The translations under genes and the position numbers were made by a program. A DNA stretch of 64,000 nucleotides from positions 62,001-126,000 of the forward strand of contig NZ_RAPY01000004.1 in assembly GCF_003610355.1 (NCBI RefSeq). Reading direction: 5' to 3'. Below, piece by piece: positions 9,978 to 18,313 of the stretch. The first letter of the stretch is position 1; every line of letters starts with the position of its first letter. Source of the DNA: Sphingobacterium detergens. GTDB lineage: Bacteria > Bacteroidota > Bacteroidia > Sphingobacteriales > Sphingobacteriaceae. Below the pieces are notes generated by a model. The model did not search any database, had not been told where the DNA came from, and was given only the letters and a program-made list of their open reading frames with translations.

Positions 9978-11387
9978 ATGAAGATCAATAAGAAAATATC
10001 GGTGATCGGCATAGTGTTATGCTTTTTGGGACAAGTGGATTGTTTTGCCCAATCGATCAAATCTAGGTTGGATTTTACAGTAAATGGACCAAAGGAAAGT
10101 GGTGTAAATTTATACCGTCTAAAAGATGGAAAAGCAATCAGCTTGGGGTTTCAACGCCCTGATAAGGACGGAAAAGGTGGCTTTGACATCGATGAAAAAA
10201 AAGAAGGTATTTACTTCATTGCAAAAGCTGGTGGTAAAGGAACAGACTATAAGAATGTGCTTTACATAAAAAAGGGAGACCAACAACGGATTGATTTATT
10301 TCTTGACCGCTACGCCGTAGACTATGATAGCTGTATTGTCCGTAAACCCAATTCGGAAACTAAGATACTGCAATCCTGGACGAATCGGTTCAACCAATAC
10401 TGCAAGGATATTTACGGAAAACAGAGCGAGTCGTATGCAGCTTATGAAGGGTTCCAAGCTTTCGCTAAACAGTTTCTGGAAAAAAATCGAACTAATAATG
10501 CATACTTTAATACTTGGTTGACGGACAAGGTTCAAACAGATTTGATTTACTTAAGAGCTGCTAATTTCTTTCATTTTGTGAAACGTTTGAACGGTTCATT
10601 GGATACAGATGCTTCTGTTGCGCACTTTTATCAGCCGTTACTTACTCAGGACTTGGTGTCGAATCCTGCTGTCTTGCGATCTGAGCATGGGCAAGATCTC
10701 CTAAACTATCTTTTTGCTTTCTGGAGATTCCGTCGGGACAACAATGCGGCTGCGTTGGCAACAATCCCATTCTCGGAACATATTCCACTAATTCACAATG
10801 ATCAGGTAAAAGCAGCCTATATTATTTCAAAATTTTCACAGATAAGACGTTATGAAGATTTTAAACAGCAAGTAGAGCCTTATAAAGCTGTGCTGAGCAG
10901 TGAAGAAGATCAATTGGCTTATCAAAAGAAATACGAAGAACTCTATCTTTTTGCAAAAGGGACACGGGGCTACAATTTCAATTTGAAAGATGTCCATGAC
11001 AAGACCTATACGCTGGATAGTTTCAAAGGAAAAGTTTTGGTATTGGATATGTGGGCGATGTGGTGTGCTCCCTGTTTAGCCGAAAAACCTGTGATGGAAA
11101 AAATAGCGGAAGGCTATAAAGATCGGAATGATATTGCTTTTGTCGGTGTTTCCGTTGACGGATTGAATCGCCGTGATGTCTGGAAAAATTTTGTGGAGAA
11201 ACGAGGTTTTACGACTATTGAACTTTTGTCAAATGCGACCGAGTCCATACAAAAATATTATCGGATAGAAGGAATCCCGCGTTTTCTGATATTTGACAGA
11301 ACAGGAAAGATTGTTACCGTCGATGCACCAAGACCATCCGAAGTGGGGTTTAAAAAAATACTTGATCAGGCATTGGCTGAGCATTAA
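9978..11387 (+). CDS. TlpA-like thioredoxin-fold protein (WCAPC active site)
   Basis: This 469-residue exported protein has a signal peptide ending DCFAQS. The C-terminal ~135 residues form a TlpA/ResA-type thioredoxin domain with LDMWAMWCAPC, the redox Cys pair at 363 and 366. A later GIPRFLIFDRTGK segment carries the cis-Pro expected of the fold. The first ~320 residues are a beta-rich then helical region of the type found in Bacteroidota TlpA proteins; I do not recognise a named domain. The likely role is thiol-disulfide reduction or isomerisation of exported proteins, perhaps the Cys-containing proteins of this operon. The gene follows the metalloproteases by 72 bases, with a terminator hairpin in the gap. 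The redox function is well supported; the client is unknown. Confidence 0.85.
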   Translation: MKINKKISVIGIVLCFLGQVDCFAQSIKSRLDFTVNGPKESGVNLYRLKDGKAISLGFQRPDKDGKGGFDIDEKKEGIYFIAKAGGKGTDYKNVLYIKKGDQQRIDLFLDRYAVDYDSCIVRKPNSETKILQSWTNRFNQYCKDIYGKQSESYAAYEGFQAFAKQFLEKNRTNNAYFNTWLTDKVQTDLIYLRAANFFHFVKRLNGSLDTDASVAHFYQPLLTQDLVSNPAVLRSEHGQDLLNYLFAFWRFRRDNNAAALATIPFSEHIPLIHNDQVKAAYIISKFSQIRRYEDFKQQVEPYKAVLSSEEDQLAYQKKYEELYLFAKGTRGYNFNLKDVHDKTYTLDSFKGKVLVLDMWAMWCAPCLAEKPVMEKIAEGYKDRNDIAFVGVSVDGLNRRDVWKNFVEKRGFTTIELLSNATESIQKYYRIEGIPRFLIFDRTGKIVTVDAPRPSEVGFKKILDQALAEH

Positions 11388-11504
11388 TGCTTTTATTGGC
11401 AACAGGCTCCTGTTGAACGTTATCATATAGGAGACTGTGAAATTTGAATTTGCCAAGTTCAGGCTGATTGATGAATAAGAAATATTTACAGATGAAATCG
11501 TGTT

Positions 11505-13268
11505 ATGAAACAAAAAATAAGCTACCTCATACTTTTGATTTGCGGCTTTCTATTTTCAAGAAACAACTATGCCCAGCGTGGATTTACAACGCTCAGCGGA
11601 ACTTTTGATCAAAAGAAGAATTATGAAATTACGATTATAGGAAAGGAAGCTGATCGTTCTTTCCGTCTGGCCAAGGCAGTTGTGGATACCAGCACGAACA
11701 AATTTATGTTACCTGTGCCTGTTCGAAATGGTATCCATTATAGCATGCGCATTGATCGCATGAAAGAAGGTCATCGGCGATTGGAGCTTGATCAGAGTAT
11801 AAACTTTCCCATTCAATTCAATGGACAGCAAAACCTTGAATTAAATATTACCGCAAACCTATTTGGTCAGGGAAAGAATGCCGCAAGTCCAAAAATGACA
11901 ACAGCAAATAGATTACCTCATAGTGCATTTGTATCAGGTGTCATAGACCATGCAACCGTTGGGGCAGAGCTTTCACTGGAAAAAGTAGTGAATGGACAGA
12001 CTCAGATTGTACAGACTAATTTTGTCGCCCGAGGAGATTCAGTATTTAATTTTGCTATTCCAATGGAGAAAGATGGTTTTTATTATATCTCAACAATAAG
12101 GACAAAAAAAGCAATATATCTCCATCCGGGAGATGATATTGATATCAGATTGGATATTGCGACAGGTACGGAGGTAGGAGCGACCAAAACCACAAGTGAA
12201 AACAAGCAGATTGCACAGTGGGAGAAAGTAAAACTTCCATTGTTGAAAATATTGATGCAGCAAAAGCCAGATCGAGAAGCTTTTACGCAGGCATATAAGC
12301 CTGTACAAAGCAGCTTGGGCGCATTTATAGCGCAGATAAAAACTAATAATTCCAGGTTTAATGAGCTTTTTAAAACAACAGTGCAATTGGATAACGATCT
12401 ACTTGCATTGCAGATGCTCCTAAAGTCTTCGACAGAAAAAAGAGGAGTATATTGGATGCCGTCCAAAGAGTTTGTGGATGTCCCAGATTATTATAAAGGA
12501 CTATTGATCGGGCATATGCTTAATAGTGCTGATCTCTTAACATTGGGAGATGGATATAGCTATCTCAATCTGTCTGCACGTTTTAGCCTTCTTCAAGTTG
12601 ATGAGGCGAAAAGGAAGCAGTTGACGGATGCGGAAAAGGTAGGTTTGTATATGGCAGCGGTCGAGAATGAAACTTTGAAACCGTTGATATTAAAATCTCA
12701 GTTGGAAGATCTAGAATTCAACATATCCAATTATAGCGAGTTTAGAGAGATATTTTTGCCCTTTAAACGCTATGCTCAAGTTGGAAACATCCAGAAAAAA
12801 TATAACGGTCTGCTAAATATGTTTGTCGCCGATACGGCCTATATTGGTAAATCTTCCTACAATTTTACCTTACCCGATATGGAAGGAAAGACGGTGTCCA
12901 TGAAGGATTTTAAAGGCAAAGTGATCTTAATAGACGTTTGGGCTACCTGGTGCGGACCTTGTAAAGCGCAAATTCCATTTTTTAAGGAAATCGAGGAAGA
13001 GTATAAAGGAAATGATAATATTGTATTTGTTGGGATTTCTTTGGACAGCGAGAAGGATAAGGCAAAATGGTTAAGTGCGATTAAAGAAAAAGAGCTGGGG
13101 GGGATTCAGTTGCTCGACGATCGCGGGAAGTTCTTTGGCAAACAGTATGGAATTACAGCAATTCCACGGTTCTGTTTGATCGATAAGGAGGGGAACTGGT
13201 CCGAAATACGTTGTCCACTACCCGAGCAAAAAGAAAAGTTGAAAAAGTATATCAATCAATTACTTTGA
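11505..13268 (+). CDS. TlpA-like thioredoxin-fold protein (WCGPC active site)
   Basis: This 587-residue exported protein is the second thiol-disulfide protein of the operon. A signal peptide (MKQKISYLILLICGFLFSRN, cleaved near YAQR) is followed by a ~440-residue region rich in beta strands and then helices. The C-terminal TlpA domain has VWATWCGPCKAQ, the redox Cys at 483 and 486, and a GITAIPRFCLIDKEGN segment with the cis-Pro. WCGPC is the classical reducing thioredoxin sequence, whereas the upstream paralogue uses WCAPC. The two share domain layout but little obvious identity outside the thioredoxin part, so they look like divergent members and not a recent duplication. The gene is 117 bases downstream of its neighbour and ends in a strong terminator. 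Confidence 0.86.
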   Translation: MKQKISYLILLICGFLFSRNNYAQRGFTTLSGTFDQKKNYEITIIGKEADRSFRLAKAVVDTSTNKFMLPVPVRNGIHYSMRIDRMKEGHRRLELDQSINFPIQFNGQQNLELNITANLFGQGKNAASPKMTTANRLPHSAFVSGVIDHATVGAELSLEKVVNGQTQIVQTNFVARGDSVFNFAIPMEKDGFYYISTIRTKKAIYLHPGDDIDIRLDIATGTEVGATKTTSENKQIAQWEKVKLPLLKILMQQKPDREAFTQAYKPVQSSLGAFIAQIKTNNSRFNELFKTTVQLDNDLLALQMLLKSSTEKRGVYWMPSKEFVDVPDYYKGLLIGHMLNSADLLTLGDGYSYLNLSARFSLLQVDEAKRKQLTDAEKVGLYMAAVENETLKPLILKSQLEDLEFNISNYSEFREIFLPFKRYAQVGNIQKKYNGLLNMFVADTAYIGKSSYNFTLPDMEGKTVSMKDFKGKVILIDVWATWCGPCKAQIPFFKEIEEEYKGNDNIVFVGISLDSEKDKAKWLSAIKEKELGGIQLLDDRGKFFGKQYGITAIPRFCLIDKEGNWSEIRCPLPEQKEKLKKYINQLL

Positions 13269-13276
13269 TATAGAAT

Positions 13277-13314
13277 AAACAAAGGTTCTTTCAATTGAAG
13301 GAACCTTTGTTTTT
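13277..13314. terminator. Bidirectional hairpin terminator
   Basis: Arms AAACAAAGGTTC and GAACCTTTGTTT pair perfectly around a 12-base loop, with T-runs on both strands. It ends the SusCD operon and can also serve the convergent SRPBCC gene. Confidence 0.85.
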
Positions 13315-13398
13315 GAGATAGACAGAGTCTCGGAAGCTGTGATACAGCCTTTTTTGTCTTAGTTTTTTTACCAAGTGTTCGGACAATATTCTCCTTTA

Positions 13399-13848
13399 TC
13401 AGTTCTCACTGATCTCTTTGAGAATTTGTAAAGCTTTTGGCCACGATTCGTCAAAATATTCAATATACTCTTCATTGGTGTCCACATCGACCTTTAATAA
13501 TGTTTTACCATTAAGATCCGTAAAAGTATAATTCTCCAATGAGCCGGCCCAGCCTTCGACAGCCGGTCCTTCGGTAATCTCTTTGCCCTTGTCCAATATA
13601 CCGTAGTGACGAATAGATATGTATTTATTTGGAATATTTTCGGCTATCTCTGCCACCATACCTTCTTTTTCACCATCTTTATTGATACCGGTAAAATAAA
13701 TCTTGGCACCCTTTTCCCAGCTACCCTCAAAGTCAGAAGTTGGGTTAAAGGCAGCTGTCCACTTTTTGTATGTTTCTTTATCGAGCATTGTCTTAAATAC
13801 ATGATCGGCAGGGGAGTCGATCGTGATCTGATAATTCATTTTTTTCAT
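13399..13848 (-). CDS. SRPBCC-domain protein (AHSA1-like)
   Basis: This 149-residue cytoplasmic protein fits the START/SRPBCC helix-grip fold: MNYQITIDSPADHVFKTMLD opens with the first strand and helices, DKETYKKWTAAFNPTSDFEG is the usual region after it, and a C-terminal amphipathic helix (SWPKALQILKEISE) closes the pocket. Members of the AHSA1/polyketide-cyclase-like group bind small hydrophobic ligands or act as co-chaperone-like proteins, but this one has no specific motif that names a ligand. An in-frame Met at residue 4 is an alternative start. It follows the DinB gene by only 4 bases on the reverse strand, so the two are co-transcribed. DinB and AHSA1-like genes are frequent neighbours in Bacteroidota. 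Confidence 0.75.
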   Translation of the reverse strand: MKKMNYQITIDSPADHVFKTMLDKETYKKWTAAFNPTSDFEGSWEKGAKIYFTGINKDGEKEGMVAEIAENIPNKYISIRHYGILDKGKEITEGPAVEGWAGSLENYTFTDLNGKTLLKVDVDTNEEYIEYFDESWPKALQILKEISEN

Positions 13849-13852
13849 GATC

Positions 13853-14524
13853 TTATTGTTTTGGAAAGTTAGGATCTGCTTTTACTTCTTCAATCTGTTT
13901 GGTATGTCGGGCACAATGTGCCGCTATAAACATCAAGCCTTGGTAGCCATCTACGACGCCTGTCGGATAATCGTTGATATGGTTGCGGAGGTCTTTAGCA
14001 TCTGCCTTTTTGATGTAATCAATGACTGGCTGCCGCGCGTTACGAAAATCAGCTAAAGCTGTTTTTGAGTCTTTGTATATACCGGTTGGTTGAAGTTCTT
14101 TTGGAGCCTGAAACTTATGACTTCGATCAGTAATCGTCGTTTTTAGATTGTCGTCAGTCATTTGAACCTCACTTTTTCTTTCTGGCTGGGGAGCTTTTGT
14201 CAAAGATGCTTTTGCCATGTCAAATATCATGCGTTCAGAGAGTATAATATGCTCCAGGCATTGGCTGATCGACCATTTGTCTGGGGCTGCCTTAAATTGC
14301 AGCTGAGCTTCACTAAGACCTGAGACTTGTTTTTCGAGTTCTTTGGTTGTCTGGTCGAAGTATTGCAATAAGGAATCAGTACCTTCTACTCCTTTTGTAG
14401 ACAGAGTTTGCTCAATCGCTTCGGTGTAGTTGTTATGACCTACACTTTGCTGAGGTACTGGGGTTGACGAAAGGAGTACTGCGCTGAGGCCTGCAATCGT
14501 TATCATGTTCATAATCTGGTTCAT
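13853..14524 (-). CDS. DinB-family putative metal-dependent protein with signal peptide
   Basis: This 223-residue protein has a four-helix DinB/YfiT-like core. KAAPDKWSISQCLEHI supplies the first conserved His region, and AAHCARHTKQIEEV gives the closing HxxxH pair that normally binds a divalent metal. Unlike most DinB proteins it begins with a hydrophobic segment (MITIAGLSAVLLSSTPVP), which suggests export or membrane attachment. DinB-fold proteins include thiol-dependent S-transferases and many uncharacterised members; the substrate here is unknown. It is the first gene of a two-gene reverse unit with the SRPBCC protein and is divergent from the TetR gene, with 323 bases between them. Confidence 0.75.
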   Translation of the reverse strand: MNQIMNMITIAGLSAVLLSSTPVPQQSVGHNNYTEAIEQTLSTKGVEGTDSLLQYFDQTTKELEKQVSGLSEAQLQFKAAPDKWSISQCLEHIILSERMIFDMAKASLTKAPQPERKSEVQMTDDNLKTTITDRSHKFQAPKELQPTGIYKDSKTALADFRNARQPVIDYIKKADAKDLRNHINDYPTGVVDGYQGLMFIAAHCARHTKQIEEVKADPNFPKQ

Positions 14525-14847
14525 ATTTGTTTTTTTAAATTGTTAAATGTCACTTTCTTATTACAATTATAATGCATTTTTGTTTTTTTATTCTTTTCAT
14601 AAGGCAAGAAAATAACATCTTGAGCAGCGTATAATTAAAAATTACGTTTTTTGAAATAGCGAATCTAAAACTACCTGCGAAATGTTAAATTTACCTGTAG
14701 CAGGAATATGCTGGTTGGTATATGCATTGAATATCAACTTGCTGTTTGAGATTGCTAGATGACAGTATTCATTTTATATATTTTCAATTTTCAAACATTT
14801 TAATAAAATGTTTGAAAATTGAAAATATATAACTAACTTTAATTCAG
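14525..14847. other. Intergenic region between dinB-like and tetR-like genes
   Basis: This 323-base AT-rich gap separates two divergent genes. It contains one dominant element, a 59-base perfect palindrome near the tetR end, listed separately. I see no coding frame or structural RNA in the rest. Confidence 0.6.
14774..14832. promoter_or_regulatory. 59-bp perfect palindrome, probable TetR operator
   Basis: Two 29-base arms are exact reverse complements around a single central A at 14803. The left arm runs 14774-14802 and the right arm 14804-14832. Each arm holds two copies of TTTTCAA (or its complement), so the element can present two nested dyads. It ends 15 bases before the TetR-family start codon. 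Position and symmetry fit an autoregulatory operator that could be bound by two or more dimers. A transcription-terminator role is less likely because it lies directly before a start codon and lacks a GC-rich stem. Confidence 0.75.
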
Positions 14848-15456
14848 ATGAACAAAAAGGAACAGGTTAAGGAGCGGATTGGTCGGGCCGCAATGGAATG
14901 TTTTGAGCGATATGGTTTAGAGAAGACGACATTGGACGATATTGCGAAAGCCGTAGGATTGAACAAAACTTCGCTTTACTATTATTATAAGAACAAGGAA
15001 GATATTTTTATTGAAGTTGCGATTCGCGAAGGTGAGTCTTTTATAAATACATTGCAACAGAGTACCTTAAAGAAAAAAGGCGTGGAGAATCAGATCGGGT
15101 TCTATTTAGAATCGCGATTGAACTATTATACGAATGTGCTCAATATGAATAGGGTGTCGGTAGAATCGCTTGACAAGATTTTACCTCGTTTTTTTGAACT
15201 ATATGATGCGATGATGGTGCAGGAAAAGGATTTTCTGACAAAGCTTTTGGTGCAGGCCATCGCTCAGGAGCATCTGGATATGGAAGATCCGGAAAATACT
15301 GCTTCTGTACTAATCAATTTTGCGAATGCATTAAAGCATAGTACAGAGCAACAAGCGATCCTAAAGAAGCAAGTCGAGATCGACTATGCGCAAAGTCTTC
15401 GGGATACTAAATTTTTGGTTTCCTTGATTTTCAAGGGGATCAGAAAACAAGGATGA
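14848..15456 (+). CDS. TetR/AcrR-family transcriptional regulator
   Basis: This 202-residue regulator has an N-terminal helix-turn-helix, RIGRAAMECFERYGLEKTTL then DDIAKAVGLNKTSLYYYYKN, the standard TetR DNA-binding signature at residues ~11-55. The rest is a helical ligand-binding and dimerisation domain with no recognisable effector signature. It sits directly downstream of a 59-bp perfect palindrome, its likely operator, and 76 bases upstream of a co-directional TonB receptor gene. The simplest reading is a local repressor of itself and of the receptor, beta-helix and cytochrome genes, released by a substrate-related ligand. The effector is unknown. Confidence 0.9.
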   Translation: MNKKEQVKERIGRAAMECFERYGLEKTTLDDIAKAVGLNKTSLYYYYKNKEDIFIEVAIREGESFINTLQQSTLKKKGVENQIGFYLESRLNYYTNVLNMNRVSVESLDKILPRFFELYDAMMVQEKDFLTKLLVQAIAQEHLDMEDPENTASVLINFANALKHSTEQQAILKKQVEIDYAQSLRDTKFLVSLIFKGIRKQG

Positions 15457-15532
15457 TGACCTGTTTCAGGGAATCATGGATGGGGTAAAGTGAGGCATTG
15501 AAGCGAATATTATACGCTAACCAATATAAACT

Positions 15533-18286
15533 ATGAAAAAAATTACCTTATTAATCCAGATTCTCTGTATCTGCGCTCCATTTTCTTTGTTTGCGCAACA
15601 GACGATAAACGGGCGTGTTAGTAATAGCCTGACCGGGGAGGCCGCGTATGCAATCTCCATACGTATAAAAGACAGTAAGGAAGGTACCTTTTCGGATGAT
15701 CGAGGTCGTTTTCAATTGAAAACGAATAAACCTTTGCCCCTAATCCTTTCTATTTCAGCGATCGGATTTGAACCCCGCGAGGTTCTTGTCGAGAGTGCAG
15801 CCTCTCCGTTAGAAATTCCGCTTAATGTTTCGCCGATACTGGGGCAGGAGGTGGTTGTGTCCGCTAGTCGAACAGTTCAGACCAAATTGTCTTCCCCTGT
15901 GACCATCGAGCAGATCAGTAACAAAGATATCCGTAATTCTGCTCAAATAAGTTATATGGACATGCTTCAGGGCCTGCGAGGAGTCGATGTTACGGTGTCC
16001 AGTATCGGTTTCACCAGTGTAACGACACGTGGGTTCAATACAAGCGGGAATACAAATTTTACACAGATTGTTGATGGTATGGACAATCAGGCCCCGGGAT
16101 TGAATTTTCCACTGGGCTCAGTTATTGGTTTGACCCAGCTTGATGTCGACAATATAGAGCTTTTATCAGGCGCTTCTTCTGCCTTATATGGCTCCCGTGG
16201 GCTCAACGGAACCATGATCGCGACAGGTAAAAATCCATTCAAATATCAAGGATTAAGTGTATTGGTGACTCAGGGTGTCAATCATATAAACGCTAAAAAG
16301 AATAATGATCCTGTTCCCGCATCGCCCTATTATGATTGGACAATTCGCTATGCGAAACAACTGAGCAATAAGATTGCTTTTAAGGTCAATGGTCAATATA
16401 CCCAGGCAAAAGATTGGGTGGCGAATGATGAGACGAATAAAAATGGTTTGGGTACAGCGCTAACGGATCCCAATTATAATGGTGTCAATATGTACGGCGG
16501 GGCAACTTCAGTAGATATCAACCCTTTCCTGGAAGCTGCACTTGCTGGAAATCCAGATCTGGCGCCAATTGTTGAACCTCTACTTGCTCATTCAAACTAT
16601 GTTTCCCGGACAGGCTATCCTGAGTATGGGTATCTCGATAATAGAGCCAAGCTTTTTAAAGTAAATGGTGAATTTCGCTATAAGATTTCACCGGATATCG
16701 AAGCGATTGCTTCGGCAACTTTTGGCACAGGAAACATCGTGTATACCAATGATACCCGTTATCAGTTAAAGGGATTTAAAGTGGGCCAATATCGTTTGGA
16801 GGTACGAAGTGACAAATGGTTTGTCCGGGCTTATACGACTCAGGAAAATTCAGGTAAAACACTCGTCGCCGGACCGACGGCCCAATACATCAATGAGTCC
16901 TGGAAAACAAGTTACGATGGTAATGTAGGGGGCTGGTATCCGGAGTACACGGCTGGTCTTCTTAATGCACTTGCCACTGGCACATCGCTTACAGATGCTC
17001 ATCTCCAAGGACGTACTTTAGCTGACCAGGGCCGGGCGGAACTTGGTAGCGCATTATTCAATAGACTTAAAGATAGCATTAGCAATACGCCAATTTCAGA
17101 GGGTGGGACATTATTTCTTGACCGCAGTAAGTTATATAATGCTGAAGCGCAATATAATTTCTCAGATCATATCAAATTTATGCAGGTCATAGCCGGTGTC
17201 AATTGGCGCCTGTATAGTCTCAATTCTAAAAACACACTTTTCCCAGATAAGGATAAACCGATTCATGTCAATGAATACAGTGCTTATCTTCAAATGGCAA
17301 AGAGAGTCATGGACGAACGGTTGAATATCGCGACTTCTTTTCGATATGATAAAAATACATTATTTGCTCAACCACGGCTTACGTCACGTGCATCATTGGT
17401 CTATGATATGCAAAGACAGAATTATTTGCGTTTCTCTTATCAGAATGCATATAGTTTCCCTTCTAATATTCAGGCGCTTCAAAATACATTGAATGGTTAT
17501 AATAGTTTTTCATCCGGTGGATCCTCACTATTATTGATTGATAATTATCAATTTGACCGCTATCCACCCTATACATTAGAAAGTGTACAAAAATTTCAGT
17601 CGACAAATGATCCGAAAGTACTTCAGCAATTTAAGTTTGATGATATCAAACCGCAGTCAGTCAATGCTTTTGAATTAGGATACGCAGCGATGTTTGGTAA
17701 GCGTGTCATGGTTGATGTGCTTGGTTATTTTTCAACATGGAAGAATTTTATCGGTTATGCCAATGTAGCCAATACACCGGGGACTGACGATATCAACGCT
17801 TTTAAGGATCATGCTACCTATGTTCAATATAATGTCGCTTTTAATGGTGGAGAAACAGTAAATACATACGGCTATGCTGCAAGTGTAAGCATAGATCTGG
17901 GTAAGAATTTTATGACCAAGGCAAACTATTACTCGGACTATCTTAAAAATAAAAACAATAGCCAGATCAATAACTTTAATACACCTAATTATCACTTTAA
18001 CTTTGAATTTGGAAATAGTGGTTTTGGTAAAAAACAAGTCTGGTCATTTAGTACATCACTTCGTTATAAACCCGGTTATTATTATGTTGTGTCTGGGGGG
18101 CTTGCGGCGGGGCAGGTGCCTAGCTCAACTGTAATTGATGCACAGGTGAGCTATAAGCTTATTAAAGCGCGTTCTGGCATTCGTATCGGTGGTACGAATA
18201 TTACGAACAAATATTATTCTACTGGTATAGCCAACCCTCGTATTGGTGCGGTGTATTATGTCACCTATGCTTATAATATTTTTTAA
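15533..18286 (+). CDS. TonB-dependent receptor with carboxypeptidase-regulatory-like domain
   Basis: This 917-residue outer membrane receptor has a signal peptide ending PFSLFAQQ. A carboxypeptidase-regulatory-like beta-sandwich follows at ~22-105 (TINGRVSNSLTGEAAYAI, then FSDDRGRFQL). A plug begins around 112 (EVVVSASRTVQTKLSSPVTI) and contains LLSGASSALYGSRGLNGTM, the conserved plug end. The rest is a 22-strand-type barrel ending in YAYNIF with a terminal Phe. It is not a SusC protein: no SusD gene accompanies it. It probably imports a scarce ligand with TonB energy. The following beta-helix lipoprotein and diheme cytochrome lie 27 and 2 bases downstream of their predecessors, so they form one transcript. 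The ligand is unknown; siderophore, vitamin and hydrophobic-compound uptake are all possible. Confidence 0.9.
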   Translation: MKKITLLIQILCICAPFSLFAQQTINGRVSNSLTGEAAYAISIRIKDSKEGTFSDDRGRFQLKTNKPLPLILSISAIGFEPREVLVESAASPLEIPLNVSPILGQEVVVSASRTVQTKLSSPVTIEQISNKDIRNSAQISYMDMLQGLRGVDVTVSSIGFTSVTTRGFNTSGNTNFTQIVDGMDNQAPGLNFPLGSVIGLTQLDVDNIELLSGASSALYGSRGLNGTMIATGKNPFKYQGLSVLVTQGVNHINAKKNNDPVPASPYYDWTIRYAKQLSNKIAFKVNGQYTQAKDWVANDETNKNGLGTALTDPNYNGVNMYGGATSVDINPFLEAALAGNPDLAPIVEPLLAHSNYVSRTGYPEYGYLDNRAKLFKVNGEFRYKISPDIEAIASATFGTGNIVYTNDTRYQLKGFKVGQYRLEVRSDKWFVRAYTTQENSGKTLVAGPTAQYINESWKTSYDGNVGGWYPEYTAGLLNALATGTSLTDAHLQGRTLADQGRAELGSALFNRLKDSISNTPISEGGTLFLDRSKLYNAEAQYNFSDHIKFMQVIAGVNWRLYSLNSKNTLFPDKDKPIHVNEYSAYLQMAKRVMDERLNIATSFRYDKNTLFAQPRLTSRASLVYDMQRQNYLRFSYQNAYSFPSNIQALQNTLNGYNSFSSGGSSLLLIDNYQFDRYPPYTLESVQKFQSTNDPKVLQQFKFDDIKPQSVNAFELGYAAMFGKRVMVDVLGYFSTWKNFIGYANVANTPGTDDINAFKDHATYVQYNVAFNGGETVNTYGYAASVSIDLGKNFMTKANYYSDYLKNKNNSQINNFNTPNYHFNFEFGNSGFGKKQVWSFSTSLRYKPGYYYVVSGGLAAGQVPSSTVIDAQVSYKLIKARSGIRIGGTNITNKYYSTGIANPRIGAVYYVTYAYNIF

Positions 18287-18313
18287 CCAAAATAAATCAT
18301 AAAAAGATAAATC

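Noticed and set aside
14774..14832. Rho-independent terminator for the divergent genes
   Set aside because: The stem is AT-rich and the palindrome lies directly in front of a start codon, with no gene ending near it.
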